Positions 11,312-25,912 are shown, numbered from the stretch's first letter. The stretch: 64,000 bases of DNA from Alteromonadaceae bacterium (GCA_027013165.1 JALUXV010000170.1:1-64000), one strand, 5' to 3'. The notes: generated by a model from the letters alone, not told the origin. A program made the numbers and translations.

Positions 11312-11935
11312 ATGAAAAAACTGTGTTTGTTGTTTTGTATGTCTTTAGGTTTATCTGCCACAGCCATGGCAGAAGGTAATGCTGAAGCAGGTCAAGCTAA
11401 GTCAGCTGTTTGTGCCGCATGTCACGGTATGGACGGTAACAGCATGATTGATATTAACCCTAAGATTGCTGGCCAGCACGAGAACTATATCGTGAAGCAG
11501 TTGCAAGAGTTTAAGTTAGCTTCTCAAACAGGTGGAGAAGAAGGCCGCAATAACGCAGTAATGAACGGTATGGCTGCACCACTTTCTGAACAAGATATGC
11601 TCGACCTTGCTGCTTACTTCTCAAGCCAAACAGCAAAACCAGGTGAAACTCCAGAACAGTATGTAGATGCCGGTCGCGCACTTTATCAAGGCGGTGACGA
11701 AGCTCGTGGAGTCACAGCATGCATTGCATGTCATGGTCCACAAGGTAATGGAATGGGCTTGGCAGGCTTCCCAGACATTAGTGGTCAGCATGCAGCATAC
11801 ACCGCAGCACAACTCAAAGCCTTTAGAGAAGGCAGCCGTCATAACGATATGAACGGTATGATGCGTGATATCGCAATGAAATTAACCGACGAAGATATCG
11901 AAATTTTATCTAACTATATCGCGGGCTTACACTAA
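11312..11935 (+). CDS. Cytochrome c4 (diheme)
   Basis: Signal peptide MKKLCLLFCMSLGLSATAMA; two CXXCH motifs (CAACH, CIACH). Start placed at 11312, downstream of the ORF-track start 11246. Confidence 0.93.
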   Translation: MKKLCLLFCMSLGLSATAMAEGNAEAGQAKSAVCAACHGMDGNSMIDINPKIAGQHENYIVKQLQEFKLASQTGGEEGRNNAVMNGMAAPLSEQDMLDLAAYFSSQTAKPGETPEQYVDAGRALYQGGDEARGVTACIACHGPQGNGMGLAGFPDISGQHAAYTAAQLKAFREGSRHNDMNGMMRDIAMKLTDEDIEILSNYIAGLH

Positions 11936-12139
11936 AAAGCTTAATTATTAGTCGATTTTGTTAATACGGTGTAACAAAAAAGGTTGTATTCTTTATACTT
12001 TCGTGTAATCTATCGGCTTAGTTTGTAACCGTTTGCAAAACATTACAAACCTAGATAACGAATAATAATAAAAACAAACCGCATGGATGACGTTAAAAAT
12101 GATCAATGAAGATCAAAAACAACAATAAGCTCTGTGAAT

Positions 12140-12260
12140 AAAAATAAAAAGTAGGGCAATCCACGGAAGTCAGCTACACATTGACGTGTAAATAACGGGA
12201 GAGGTGTCAAACGACACTCATACAAAACGAGGTGATGGTTAATAGCCATCGCCTTTTTTC
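12140..12260 (+). ncRNA. Candidate unannotated structured sRNA (boundaries approximate)
   Basis: Consecutive hairpins TACAC-ATTGAC-GTGTA, GAGgTGTC-AAAC-GACACTC and terminator GGTGATGG-TTAATAG-CCATCGCC-TTTTTTCTTTT; no convincing ORF; AT-rich promoter-like sequence upstream. Confidence 0.4.
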
Positions 12261-12275
12261 TTTTCTAGTACGCTT

Positions 12276-12923
12276 ATGTATTCACTAACCTGCCCCTTAT
12301 GCCTTCTCAAGTTTGAAAGTGTTAATGTATTCTTTCAAGACAAGAAACGTAGTTATCATCAATGTCCTCAGTGTAGTCTTGTGTTTGTTCATCCAGATGA
12401 ACGGCTTACCCCAGAGCAAGAACTCAAAGAATATAGACTTCATGAGAATCATATAGATGACGAGGGTTATAGGAAGTTCTTAAACCGAGCGTTAACTCCA
12501 CTGCTATCTACGATTGACTCTTTCACCAACGCACTCGATTTTGGATGCGGTCCAGTGCCACTACTCGCTATGATGCTCAAAGAGCACGGTTTACAGACTA
12601 GTATTTACGACCCCTTTTTCTTTCCCTCTCGCGACGTGTTAGATAAAACCTATTCTTTAATCACCTGCACCGAGGCAATTGAACACTTCCACTACCCACA
12701 TAAAGAATGGTCACTGTGGCAATCTTTAATTGAGTCAGGTGGTGTTATTTTGGTAATGACTAAACGGGTGATAAACCAAGACCGATTCAAACAATGGCAT
12801 TATAAAAACGACCCCACCCATGTGTGTTTTTTTAGCGAAGACACTTTTCGATATTTAGGTCTAAAATATCAGTATGACGTTCAGTTCCCAACGAATGACG
12901 TTGTATTGATGAAGAAGCTTTAG
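12276..12923 (+). CDS. Class I SAM-dependent methyltransferase with N-terminal zinc-ribbon-like CPLC...CPQC motif
   Basis: LTCPLC...YHQCPQC; ALDFGCGPVPLLAMMLKEHG; EAIEHFHYPHKEW. Confidence 0.8.
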   Translation: MYSLTCPLCLLKFESVNVFFQDKKRSYHQCPQCSLVFVHPDERLTPEQELKEYRLHENHIDDEGYRKFLNRALTPLLSTIDSFTNALDFGCGPVPLLAMMLKEHGLQTSIYDPFFFPSRDVLDKTYSLITCTEAIEHFHYPHKEWSLWQSLIESGGVILVMTKRVINQDRFKQWHYKNDPTHVCFFSEDTFRYLGLKYQYDVQFPTNDVVLMKKL

Positions 12924-12975
12924 CAAATACAGGTTATAATATGGGACTGTTAAGTTAAGTAATGTGTCTCTTGTT

Positions 12976-13488
12976 ATGGCAACCAAAAGTAAAAAATCAC
13001 GAAAAATAGGCCTTATAGGCGTTCGTAAAGATCCCGATCGTAAACCAGGTTCACATCGCAATAATGATGCACGCCCCAAAAAACACAAGGGCAAACCAGC
13101 AGGCACGCGTAACAATGTTGAGCAGCCATCCAAATCGGTTGGTAGAAAACAAGAAAATAGAGATCCTCGATTAGGCAGTAAAAAGCCTATTGCTTTGGTT
13201 AAAGTAGAAACGCCAACAGCGTCTGCTCAACCACAAAAACGAAAGTATGCCACCCCAGCGCAAGAACTAGCGGCATTAGAAGCAGACCAGCGCCTTGCAT
13301 CACTGCTAGACAAACTCGACGACGACAAACCACTCACTAAAGAGCAACAAGCGTATGTTGACGAAAAGATGGCACGACACCGTATCCTGTGCGATTTGCT
13401 TGGAATTGTAGAGGTAGATGATGAGGAAGAAGAAAACGATCCATTCGACTCTCTCGACGCTATTGATATGGAAGACTTCAAAGATTAA
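12976..13488 (+). CDS. yihI: Der GTPase-activating protein YihI
   Basis: MATKSKKSRKIGLIGVRKDPDRKPGSHRNNDARPKKHKGKPAGTRNN... basic N-terminus and acidic C-terminus, typical of YihI. Start moved to the second Met of the ORF-track entry. Confidence 0.88.
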   Translation: MATKSKKSRKIGLIGVRKDPDRKPGSHRNNDARPKKHKGKPAGTRNNVEQPSKSVGRKQENRDPRLGSKKPIALVKVETPTASAQPQKRKYATPAQELAALEADQRLASLLDKLDDDKPLTKEQQAYVDEKMARHRILCDLLGIVEVDDEEEENDPFDSLDAIDMEDFKD

Positions 13489-13522
13489 CTCAGTCAACGG
13501 TTTAACTTTTTAGAGTACCCTT

Positions 13523-13984
13523 ATGCCTTGGATCTATCTTGCAGTGTGTTTTGCTGCACTTATTATTATTGGACTTAGTTTTTACGCTGGACGCTTGTTG
13601 TTTTTACTTAAGCAGCAAAAAGAGCGTCAAAACAACGTACGTAATACGCGTATTTACAACATTAGTGAAAGTGTTCACGTGATTGCCATGGCAATGGAGC
13701 AACAACAGTGTGAATTAAGCGAAGGGGTTATTCGTATCGTTAATTTGCTCAATGCACTACCCATCGATCCTCAGCCCGATTTCAAAAACACCTACCCGCA
13801 CACCCATGCTCTGTTTATTGCCATTAGTGGCTTCGCCACATTAGACGATAGAAAGAAGTTATCTAAGAAAGAGAAACGCAAACAAGATATGGCGCGGGAA
13901 CAGATAGAATCAGAGTTTGAGTCGAATGTTTTAAGCGAACTCCCCAGTATTAAAGCCTACAGTGCAGAATTGATGAAAGGGTAG
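13523..13984 (+). CDS. DUF2489 domain-containing protein
   Basis: Single N-terminal TM then SVHVIAMAMEQQQCELSEGVIRIVNLL; neighbour of yihI. Confidence 0.75.
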   Translation: MPWIYLAVCFAALIIIGLSFYAGRLLFLLKQQKERQNNVRNTRIYNISESVHVIAMAMEQQQCELSEGVIRIVNLLNALPIDPQPDFKNTYPHTHALFIAISGFATLDDRKKLSKKEKRKQDMAREQIESEFESNVLSELPSIKAYSAELMKG

Positions 13985-14002
13985 ACTCCTGTCTACTCTT
14001 TC

Positions 14003-14578
14003 CTATTTTCTAGCAAGCTTACCCACCTCATGATAACAAAAGCATGTCTTAGCATGGTCGTTCACCATACCTACGGCCTGCATGAAAGCATAGCAAATCG
14101 TCTCTCCAACAAAAGTAAAGCCCCGCTTTTTTAGGTCTTTCGACATCTTTTTTGCAACAGAGGCACACACCTCTTGGTTACCTTCGACCTCTCCCGGAAT
14201 GGTTTTTCCCTCAGTGAACGCCCAAATATAGTCACTAAAAGATTGCTTCTGTTCAATTGATAAGTACGCCTTCGCATTTTTAACGATTGCGTTTAGCTTG
14301 AGTCTATGCCGAATGAGTCCTGCATTTGTCATCAGTAGTTCCACATCGTCTTCGGTCATCTCAACAATTTTAGAAGGCAAAAAGTCAAAGAAGGCGGCTT
14401 CATAGTTTTTTTGTTTCTTGAGTACAGTTATCCAAGAAAGCCCTGCTTGCTGCCCCTCTAAACATAGTTTTGCGAAAAGCTGCTGGCTGTCTTCCACTGG
14501 TCGCCCCCACTCCTTGTCATGATATTTTTGATACAAAGGGTCTTCACTCACCCAGTTGCACCTGGTCACTTTATTCAT
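14003..14578 (-). CDS. tag: DNA-3-methyladenine glycosylase I
   Basis: RCNWVSEDPLYQKYHDKEWGRPVEDSQQLFAKLCLEGQQAGLSWITVL. Confidence 0.95.
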   Translation of the reverse strand: MNKVTRCNWVSEDPLYQKYHDKEWGRPVEDSQQLFAKLCLEGQQAGLSWITVLKKQKNYEAAFFDFLPSKIVEMTEDDVELLMTNAGLIRHRLKLNAIVKNAKAYLSIEQKQSFSDYIWAFTEGKTIPGEVEGNQEVCASVAKKMSKDLKKRGFTFVGETICYAFMQAVGMVNDHAKTCFCYHEVGKLARK

Positions 14579-14727
14579 GTGTTCTCACTTAGCGATTTTG
14601 CGCTTAAACCTTCTAGCATTATTCCTCAATAGATGCTGCATTTTCATGTATTACATCTACATACTACCCTTCACAAAATGTATACTATGCATCTTTTTTA
14701 TACCGTTAACCAATAAGCAGCGAATGT

Positions 14728-15636
14728 ATGCAGAAATACGATATTAAAACCTTTCAAGGGTTAATCCTCGCGCTACAGGATTATTGGGCTCGTCAGGGCT
14801 GTGTCATCATCCAACCTCTCGATATGGAAGTTGGTGCGGGCACATTTCACCCGATGACATTTCTTCGCTCTCTTGGCCCTGAGCCAATGAGCAGCGCTTA
14901 TGTACAACCATGCCGTCGCCCAACTGATGGACGTTATGGTGAAAACCCCAATCGTTTACAGCACTACTATCAGTTCCAAGTAATGCTCAAGCCCTCTCCA
15001 GATAATATTCAGGAGTTATATTTGGGCTCGCTTAAAGAGCTTGGCTTCGACCCTCTTACACACGATATACGTTTTGTAGAAGACAACTGGGAATCGCCAA
15101 CGTTAGGCGCATGGGGTCTAGGTTGGGAAGTTTGGCTTAACGGTATGGAAGTAACTCAGTTTACTTATTTCCAGCAAGTAGGTGGGCTAGAGTGTAAACC
15201 AGTTACCGGTGAAATCACCTACGGTCTAGAGCGTTTAGCAATGTACGTTCAAGGGGTAGATTCTATTTATGATCTTGTATGGACAGACGGCCCATTGGGC
15301 AAAGTCACCTACGGTGACGTATTCCATCAAAATGAAGTAGAACAATCAGCCTATAACTTTGAGCATGCGAACGTTGATGCACTTTTCAGAACCTTCGACG
15401 AGTGTGAGGCGGAAAGCCAAAAACTTATCGAACACAACTTGCCATTACCTGCCTACGAACAAGTAATGAAGGCGTCTCATGCATTTAATCTGCTTGATGC
15501 GCGACACGCTATTTCGGTAACAGAACGTCAAAGATACATTCTTCGCGTACGCACATTAGCAAAAGCATGTGCTGAAAGTTACTACAATGCCCGTGAAGCA
15601 CTTGGCTTCCCATTATGTAAGAAGGAGGCTAAATAG
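14728..15636 (+). CDS. glyQ: Glycine--tRNA ligase alpha subunit
   Basis: [46 protein letters not shown]. Confidence 0.98.
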   Translation: MQKYDIKTFQGLILALQDYWARQGCVIIQPLDMEVGAGTFHPMTFLRSLGPEPMSSAYVQPCRRPTDGRYGENPNRLQHYYQFQVMLKPSPDNIQELYLGSLKELGFDPLTHDIRFVEDNWESPTLGAWGLGWEVWLNGMEVTQFTYFQQVGGLECKPVTGEITYGLERLAMYVQGVDSIYDLVWTDGPLGKVTYGDVFHQNEVEQSAYNFEHANVDALFRTFDECEAESQKLIEHNLPLPAYEQVMKASHAFNLLDARHAISVTERQRYILRVRTLAKACAESYYNAREALGFPLCKKEAK

Positions 15637-17708
15637 TGCTTACTCAAAACTGTTTAGTAGAATTAGGAACTGAAGAACTTCCACCTAAGGCACTTAAAAA
15701 TCTAGGTGAGAGTTTTGCGGTACAGATTCAAGCAGCCCTTGAAACGGCAGATTTAAGCTTCGAATCGGTTGAGTGGTATGCAGCCCCTCGCCGTCTTGCA
15801 GTTCGGGTTAGTGCCCTTGCTGAAAAACAGGCAGATAAAGTCGTTGAGAAACGAGGCCCTGCGGTAGCTGCAGCATTTGATGCCGACGGTAACCCCACAA
15901 AAGCCGCATTAGGCTGGGCTCGTGGTAATGGCATAGAGGTTAGCCAGGCAGAACGCTTAGTAACAGATAAAGGCGAATGGTTGCTTCATAAAGCTGAGGT
16001 TGCAGGTAAGTCTGTATCAGCACTGCTCGGTGATATTATTAACCAAGCTATTAGCAAGCTACCTATTCCTAAGCCTATGCGCTGGGGTAGCAACAGTACT
16101 CAATTTATTCGCCCGGTGCATACCTTGACCGTACTTTACGGCAGTGACATTGTACCTGTAACCGCACTAGGCCTTTCTAGTGATAGAGTACTTCAAGGGC
16201 ATCGTTTTCACGGCGACGGTCGCGTTGAACTTGACCACGCTGATAGCTACCTTGATACCTTGCAGTCTCAATATGTGCTTGCAGATTTTGAAGCGCGTAA
16301 AGCAAAAGTCAGTGAAGGCTTGTTAAGCGCAGCGGCTAAACTATCGCTTACCGCCGACTTCGATGATGCCCTATTAGAAGAGATTGCTTCACTGGTAGAG
16401 TGGCCAGTTATACTTCAAGCTAGCTTCGATGAGTCGTTCCTTGAAGTTCCTAAAGAAGCACTGATCTACACCATGAAAGATGACCAAAAGTATGTTCCTC
16501 TACTGGACAGCAATGGAGCCCTTTCTAACACTTTCTTATTTGTAAGTAACATTGAGAGTCGCGACCCTATTCAGGTTATTTCAGGTAACGAAAAGGTTAT
16601 TCGCCCTCGCCTAGCTGATGCTGAGTTCTTCTTTAATAGCGACAAAAAAGCAACATTAGAAAGCCGTTTAGACAAACTTTCTACCGTACTTTTCCAAAAG
16701 CAATTAGGAACACTTAAAGAAAAATCAGAACGTATTTCTGCACTAGCCGCATTTATTGGCGAGCAGATTGGTGCTGATTCAGCGCTTGCAGCACGTGCAG
16801 GTTTACTTGCTAAAACAGACTTAATGACCAACATGGTCATGGAATTCCCTGACGTTCAGGGTGTCATGGGTAAGTACTACGCGCTAAATGATGGTGAGAA
16901 CCCTCAAGTGGCTAATGCGCTTTACGAGCAATACTTCCCCCGCTTTGCCGGCGATGCGGTTCCTTCCGATACAGTTGCTGCAAGTGTAGCACTTGCTGAT
17001 AAGCTCGACACACTAGTAGGTATTTTCGGTATTGGCCAATTACCCAAGGGTGACAAAGATCCATTCGCGCTTCGACGTGCGGCTATCGGTGCTATTAGAA
17101 TCATAACCGAGCAATCTTTAGCACTAGATTTAGAAGAACTAGTTACTAAAGCCATTGAGGTTTATGGTGACAAGCTAACTAATAGCGATACCCAAACTCA
17201 GGTTGTAGATTTTGTGTTGGGTAGGTTTGTAGCCTTCCTTCAAGACAAAGGCATAGGCACAGATGTTATTCAAGCAGTAGCGTCTCGCCGCCCTACTCAG
17301 CCTACCGATTATATGGCTCGTATTTCTGCGGTAGATAGCTTTAAGCTTGCCCCAGAAGCAGAAGCTTTAGCAGCAGCAAATAAACGCGTTGCTAATATAC
17401 TCGCTAAACAGAGCCTTGTTATCAGCAATAGTGTAGATGAAGCACTTCTTGTAGAAGACGCTGAAAAGGCATTATTTGAAGCACTATCTGCGGCTAATTC
17501 TGTAGTTACCGAAAGTCTTCAATCAACAGATTACTCACGCATACTTACTACATTGTCTACGTTGCGCGACGTTATCGATAACTTCTTTGACAATGTGATG
17601 GTAATGGCAGACGATGAAGCCATTAAAGCAAATCGTTTGGCATTGCTCCAATTGCTTCGAGGCTTATTCCTAACCACAGCTGACGTTTCATTGTTAGCTA
17701 AGAGTTAG
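15636..17708 (+). CDS. glyS: Glycine--tRNA ligase beta subunit
   Basis: [17 protein letters not shown]...; overlaps the end of glyQ. Confidence 0.98.
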   Translation: MLTQNCLVELGTEELPPKALKNLGESFAVQIQAALETADLSFESVEWYAAPRRLAVRVSALAEKQADKVVEKRGPAVAAAFDADGNPTKAALGWARGNGIEVSQAERLVTDKGEWLLHKAEVAGKSVSALLGDIINQAISKLPIPKPMRWGSNSTQFIRPVHTLTVLYGSDIVPVTALGLSSDRVLQGHRFHGDGRVELDHADSYLDTLQSQYVLADFEARKAKVSEGLLSAAAKLSLTADFDDALLEEIASLVEWPVILQASFDESFLEVPKEALIYTMKDDQKYVPLLDSNGALSNTFLFVSNIESRDPIQVISGNEKVIRPRLADAEFFFNSDKKATLESRLDKLSTVLFQKQLGTLKEKSERISALAAFIGEQIGADSALAARAGLLAKTDLMTNMVMEFPDVQGVMGKYYALNDGENPQVANALYEQYFPRFAGDAVPSDTVAASVALADKLDTLVGIFGIGQLPKGDKDPFALRRAAIGAIRIITEQSLALDLEELVTKAIEVYGDKLTNSDTQTQVVDFVLGRFVAFLQDKGIGTDVIQAVASRRPTQPTDYMARISAVDSFKLAPEAEALAAANKRVANILAKQSLVISNSVDEALLVEDAEKALFEALSAANSVVTESLQSTDYSRILTTLSTLRDVIDNFFDNVMVMADDEAIKANRLALLQLLRGLFLTTADVSLLAKS

Positions 17709-17740
17709 AGTTAGCGTTAGTTGCAACTAAAGCAATTATT

Positions 17741-17768
17741 AAAGCCCAACGTTTGTTTGGGCTTTTTT
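17741..17768 (+). terminator. Rho-independent terminator of glyQS
   Basis: AAAGCCCAA-CGTTTG-TTTGGGCTTTTTT. Confidence 0.8.
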
Positions 17769-17794
17769 ATGTTTTTTAAAAAGGAATTCTCGTC

Positions 17795-18235
17795 GTGACC
17801 AAATATATTGTTGCTCTTGTACTTGGCGTGTTAATTACCGGATGCACGTCTAGCTCATCATTATCTGGTCGTACTAATGCTACGCCAGTCAACTTCACTA
17901 CCTTGTACCTTCGTGGTTCATTTAACTGGTGGGAGGCACTTCCTGCTTATAAATTTACGCCGTTAGACGACACTCAATGGACGGTTGATATTGAGTTAAT
18001 AGCAGACGGCCAACCATACGATTTTAGGCTTTCTGACGCTAATTGGACACCCACACAGAGCTGCGGTGCAATGATTAAGAGCCAGCCAGTAATGTTAGGC
18101 ACTCAATCTGTCCTCACCTGTAAGCAATCATCTCAGACCCTACAATTCACCCCTACTGTCACAGGCTTCTATCGCTTTCAAATCAGCCAGCCCAAGAATG
18201 GTGAAGTGCTTCTCACTGTGTCTCGTATTCGCTAG
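17795..18235 (+). CDS. Small lipoprotein with glycogen/starch-binding-like (pullulanase-type) fold
   Basis: Lipobox LITGC; LYLRGSFNWWEALPAYKFTPLDDTQWTVDIELIADGQPYDFRLSDANW resembles pullulanase-associated carbohydrate-binding segments. Confidence 0.6.
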   Translation: MTKYIVALVLGVLITGCTSSSSLSGRTNATPVNFTTLYLRGSFNWWEALPAYKFTPLDDTQWTVDIELIADGQPYDFRLSDANWTPTQSCGAMIKSQPVMLGTQSVLTCKQSSQTLQFTPTVTGFYRFQISQPKNGEVLLTVSRIR

Positions 18236-18253
18236 TCAAAATTTTCCTATAAA

Positions 18254-18283
18254 AAAACCGGTATCATTTCTGATACCGGTTTT
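18254..18283. terminator. Bidirectional terminator between convergent genes
   Basis: AAAACCGGTATCA-TTTC-TGATACCGGTTTT, perfect stem. Confidence 0.85.
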
Positions 18284-18306
18284 CTTCTTTCAGTTCTGTT
18301 TAAGCG

Positions 18307-21824
<3,518 letters not shown>

Positions 21825-21930
21825 TTGCTTATTACTAGCATTCTAAGCTACTTAAAGCGAAGTGGGTGCACACTTATTGTACACCCACCGAAAAATATAA
21901 TATTGTTAAGCACTGGATTATATCTGTACT

Positions 21931-23031
21931 CTACAAACGCATAGGCATAATGACGTATAGCGCAGCGTCATCTGAAGCATCTTCAATCAGCGCACTAGCA
22001 TTGGCATCTGACATGCTTAGCTTAACTTCGTCTGAGCCCAACGCATTGAGTACATCGATAAGGTAAGCAACGTTGAAACCAATCTCTAAGTCACTTCCCT
22101 CGTAATTAATATCAACGATCTCTTCCGCTTCTTCCTGCTCGGGGTTATTCGCCGTAATCTTAATTTCACCCGACGAAAGGTTTAAACGAACGCCTCGAAA
22201 CTTTTCATTGGAAAGAATGGCTGCACGAGAAAATGCGTCTTTCAGTACCGCTTTGCTTGCCAAAATCTCTTTGTCACCGTCTTTTGGTAGCACACGACGA
22301 TAATCAGGGAAACGGCCGTCAACAAGCTTACTAGTAAAAATAAAGTCATTCGAAAATAGGCGTAAGTGGTTAGCGCCAATTTGAATTTTAAGAGACTTAT
22401 CCTCTTCACCAATAAGACGAGAAATTTCCAACACACCCTTACGAGGAATAATTACCTGACGAGACGGCAACGCTGTGTCATAGGTTAAACGACACAGTGC
22501 AAGACGGTGTCCATCAGTAGCAACGGTGCGTATGGTGGTGTCTTCGGTTTCAAGAGACATACCATTCAAATAATAACGAACATCTTGTTGCGCCATTGAA
22601 AAACTGGTGGCATCAATCAGTCGTTTTAAGTTGCTACATGAAATTTCAAACTCTACCTCTCCTTCCCAATCTTCAAGATTTGGATAATCAGAAGCTGACA
22701 AGGTAGATAAGGTATAACGACCGCGCCCTGCTCGAATAAGCGCTTTATTACCGTCAACTGAAAAAACTATGTCTGTACCATCCGACAACCCCCGAATGAT
22801 ATCGAAGAGTTTTTTTGCGGGTACGGTGATTTCACCGTCTACAGACTCGCCTTCTAGCTTTACGCTTGAAATTAGCTCAACTTCTAAGTCGGTACCTGTA
22901 AGCCAAAGGGCACCTTCACTTACCTTGATAAGTATATTAGATAGAATTGGCAAGGTGTGACGACGCTCGATAGCGCCAGACACCAATTGAAGAGGTTGTA
23001 AAAACGTTTCGCGGCTTATGGTAAATTTCAT
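21931..23031 (-). CDS. dnaN: DNA polymerase III subunit beta
   Basis: MKFTISRETFLQPLQLVSGAIERRHTLPILSNILI; C-terminal YVIMPMRL. Confidence 0.99.
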   Translation of the reverse strand: MKFTISRETFLQPLQLVSGAIERRHTLPILSNILIKVSEGALWLTGTDLEVELISSVKLEGESVDGEITVPAKKLFDIIRGLSDGTDIVFSVDGNKALIRAGRGRYTLSTLSASDYPNLEDWEGEVEFEISCSNLKRLIDATSFSMAQQDVRYYLNGMSLETEDTTIRTVATDGHRLALCRLTYDTALPSRQVIIPRKGVLEISRLIGEEDKSLKIQIGANHLRLFSNDFIFTSKLVDGRFPDYRRVLPKDGDKEILASKAVLKDAFSRAAILSNEKFRGVRLNLSSGEIKITANNPEQEEAEEIVDINYEGSDLEIGFNVAYLIDVLNALGSDEVKLSMSDANASALIEDASDDAALYVIMPMRL

Positions 23032-23061
23032 CGCTTTGCTATCTCGCCTCTAAAAGTCATT

Positions 23062-24555
23062 TTATGAAGACAAAGTCCGTATGAGGTTTTTATAGTCTTC
23101 TTTTATATCATGACTTTCCTCTCTTAGCTGCTCTATTTTTCGGCAAGCATGCAAAACGGTGGTGTGATCACGACCTCCGAATGCATTACCCAATTCTGGT
23201 AAGCTATGATTAGTCAGTTCCTTAGCGAGTGCCATAGCCACTTGACGTGGTCGGGCAACGCTGCGGCTTCTGCGTTTTGAAAGAATATCAGCGACTTTTA
23301 TCTTGTAGTAATCTGCAACTGTCTTTTGAATATTGTCTACGGTAACCAACTTTTCTTGCAGTGCTAGCAAATCTCGCAAAGCTTCGCGTACAAAATCGAT
23401 AGTAATTGGACGACCCGTGAAATTCGCATTAGCAATAACACGGTTTAGCGCCCCTTCTAGCTCGCGAACATTAGAGCGAAGTCGCTTAGCAATGAAAAAG
23501 GCAACTTCATTAGGCAAATGAATTCTATTTTCAGCAGCTTTACGCATAAGAATAGCAACGCGCGTTTCTAGCTCTGGTGGCTCAATCGCAATAGTCAGCC
23601 CCCAACCAAAGCGAGATTTAAGTCTGTCTTCTACACCGTCAATTTCTTTTGGATAGCGGTCGGACGTAAGAATGATCTGCTGATTACCTTCAAGCAAGGC
23701 GTTAAACGTATGGAAAAATTCTTCTTGAGAACGTTCTTTATTAGCAAAGAATTGAATGTCGTCAATGAGCAAAGCATCTACTGAACGATAAAAACGTTTA
23801 AAATCTTCAATCGCATTGTTTTGAAGTGCCTTTACCATATCTTGTACAAAACGCTCTGAATGCATGTATACAATTTTTGCATCTTGTTTATTGGCAACTA
23901 TGCCATTTCCTACCGCGTGAAGCAGGTGAGTCTTGCCCAGACCTGTACCACCATAGATGAATAGCGGATTGTATGAACCACCAGGATTATTTGCTACCTG
24001 CGTTGCAGCGGCGCGAGCTAATTGGTTTGATTTACCTTCAACGAAATTATCAAATTGATAGGTACCGTTAATATTGCTTTTGTGTTTCATCGCTTCAGGG
24101 ATCGGAACTACAGACGGTGGCGTACTTACCGGCTTTGGAGAATCGGCTACAGAAGCATTGAATGACGAAAACGGCATTGGAGCCGATGGAGAAGGTATAG
24201 GTTCATTTGACGATGGAACTGAGATAGCGGGCTGCGAAACCTGATTACTACTAGTAGGCGCTACTAGATGAGATCCACCATTATTTATACTGGTTGGTCG
24301 TTGAACTTGCGCCAAATCACGCTTTAGCACATCTAATCTAAGTTGAGGTGCGTTTGCACCTGCAAATTCATGAAGCAGTGCGGTAATACTATTGAGGTAT
24401 TTATCGCGAACCCAATCAAGCACAAACCGATTTGGCGCATATAAGGCTACAAGACCTTCCTCTTCTTGTGAAACAAGTGGTCTTATCCACATGCTGAACT
24501 GCTGCGTAGGCAAATCTTGACGCAAACGCTCAAGGCATTGGTTCCATAACGACAT
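23062..24555 (-). CDS. dnaA: Chromosomal replication initiator protein DnaA
   Basis: [70 protein letters not shown]. Confidence 0.99.
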   Translation of the reverse strand: MSLWNQCLERLRQDLPTQQFSMWIRPLVSQEEEGLVALYAPNRFVLDWVRDKYLNSITALLHEFAGANAPQLRLDVLKRDLAQVQRPTSINNGGSHLVAPTSSNQVSQPAISVPSSNEPIPSPSAPMPFSSFNASVADSPKPVSTPPSVVPIPEAMKHKSNINGTYQFDNFVEGKSNQLARAAATQVANNPGGSYNPLFIYGGTGLGKTHLLHAVGNGIVANKQDAKIVYMHSERFVQDMVKALQNNAIEDFKRFYRSVDALLIDDIQFFANKERSQEEFFHTFNALLEGNQQIILTSDRYPKEIDGVEDRLKSRFGWGLTIAIEPPELETRVAILMRKAAENRIHLPNEVAFFIAKRLRSNVRELEGALNRVIANANFTGRPITIDFVREALRDLLALQEKLVTVDNIQKTVADYYKIKVADILSKRRSRSVARPRQVAMALAKELTNHSLPELGNAFGGRDHTTVLHACRKIEQLREESHDIKEDYKNLIRTLSS

Positions 24556-24693
24556 GGTACGTTTAGCTCCCGTAACTCACTACTATTACCAACAACACAC
24601 CGGGATAACAGGCACCATAGCGCATTAGAATGAACACTTGGCTAGAATAAATTTCTGTTGGGTATCAGCGAGGCAATTATTAATATTTTTCGC

Positions 24694-24933
24694 TGTGGAT
24701 TATCTAACGCTAAGCAAAAAAAGTAAACACTGATCAGGATCGATCCTTCGGATCAATTATTCAACCATATGAATTAAAAGAAAATTATTAATATAACATT
24801 TGATCACTACTAAATTCATATTTGTTATTTAAACAGTGGAAAACTAAACTTGATCACACGAAATTTGGGACTAGTCTGAATTTAAATGCAGTAATCTGTG
24901 GATAAGTTGTAGTCAAAAAACCCGTTATTCACA
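24694..24933. promoter_or_regulatory. DnaA-box/GATC cluster in dnaA-rpmH intergenic region
   Basis: TGTGGATTA (24694-24702, one mismatch), TGTGGATAA (24897-24905), TTATTCACA (24925-24933); GATC at 24732, 24738, 24742, 24751, 24802 and 24852. Confidence 0.7.
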
Positions 24934-25159
24934 ATATTTGCTTCCAGCTAAGGTGAACGAACTCGAAAATCTGCGTAAAAATGCCTACTTTTTACACTTC
25001 GAATGGCCAATAAACATTGACAGATGGCCACGAGATCTCTAGAATTCAGCGTCCTTTTGGGATGGGCCCAAAAACAATGAGCAAAGTTAACTTTAGTGTT
25101 GAAGATATCTTTGTCTGTTGAAACGCCTATTATTAACTTAATAAAGTGAGACTTTGGTC

Positions 25160-25294
25160 ATGAAAAGAACATTTCAACCGAGCAATCTTAAGCGTAAGCG
25201 TTCTCACGGTTTCCGTGCTCGTATGGCGACTAAAAATGGTCGTAAAGTACTAGCAGCTCGCCGTGCAAAAGGCCGCGCTCGTCTTTCTGCTTAA
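25160..25294 (+). CDS. rpmH: 50S ribosomal protein L34
   Basis: [44 protein letters not shown]; too short for the ORF track but unmistakable. Confidence 0.99.
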   Translation: MKRTFQPSNLKRKRSHGFRARMATKNGRKVLAARRAKGRARLSA

Positions 25295-25309
25295 TGGAAA
25301 GACGCCGAA

Positions 25310-25669
25310 GTGGGCAAGAATCAGTTTTCTAGGGAGTTACGTCTGTTAACTCCCTCCCACTTTACCCATGTGTTTAACGACGCTACCCCTGCTGTATCTC
25401 CTTCATTTACTGTATTAGCACGTCCTAGTGGTCAACCCACTCCCCGACTTGGTATTACTCTCGCTAAAAAACGTATTCGCAAAGCCCATGACAGAAACCG
25501 ACTAAAACGTCTGGTACGAGAAAGCTTTCGCCACAAACAGCACAATCTTCCCAATGTCGATATTATCGTTATAGGAAAAAGTGGAGCAGACACCTTGTCG
25601 AATCAAGAAGTGTTCACCACATTAGATAAATTATGGAAAAAATTAGCAAAGCGTTGCAAAGCATCTTAA
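25310..25669 (+). CDS. rnpA: Ribonuclease P protein component
   Basis: GTG start; [29 protein letters not shown]. Confidence 0.97.
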   Translation: MGKNQFSRELRLLTPSHFTHVFNDATPAVSPSFTVLARPSGQPTPRLGITLAKKRIRKAHDRNRLKRLVRESFRHKQHNLPNVDIIVIGKSGADTLSNQEVFTTLDKLWKKLAKRCKAS

Positions 25670-25902
25670 TTGCGCTTCCAATTTTACTCATAAAGCTGTA
25701 TCAATGGCTTGTTTCCCCTATGCTGGGACAACGATGTCGCTTTCACCCTTCATGCTCGCATTACGCTATTGAAGCATTAAAAGTGCACGGAATTGCAAAA
25801 GGCAGTTGGTTATCGATTAAACGCATATTAAAATGCCACCCTTTGCATGCCGGCGGATACGATCCAGTGCCGGAAAAACAACAAAATAAACAATCAGACT
25901 AA
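25633..25902 (+). CDS. yidD: Membrane protein insertion efficiency factor YidD
   Basis: [35 protein letters not shown]; overlaps rnpA. Confidence 0.96.
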   Translation: MEKISKALQSILIALPILLIKLYQWLVSPMLGQRCRFHPSCSHYAIEALKVHGIAKGSWLSIKRILKCHPLHAGGYDPVPEKQQNKQSD

Positions 25903-25912
25903 AGAGACCAGT

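Noticed and set aside
12205-12243. 12-codon ORF (GTG...TAA) inside the candidate sRNA
   Set aside because: Ribosome-binding-site-like GGGAG is too close to the GTG, and the ORF runs into hairpin sequence.
12080-12260. CsrB/CsrC-type sRNA interpretation of the post-cytochrome gap
   Set aside because: Only about three GGA motifs, not displayed in repeated hairpin loops; kept only as an unclassified sRNA candidate.
12861-13133. Minus-strand 90-aa ORF over the yihI start
   Set aside because: Overlaps the methyltransferase end and yihI; reads as a shadow of the Lys/Arg-rich yihI N-terminus.
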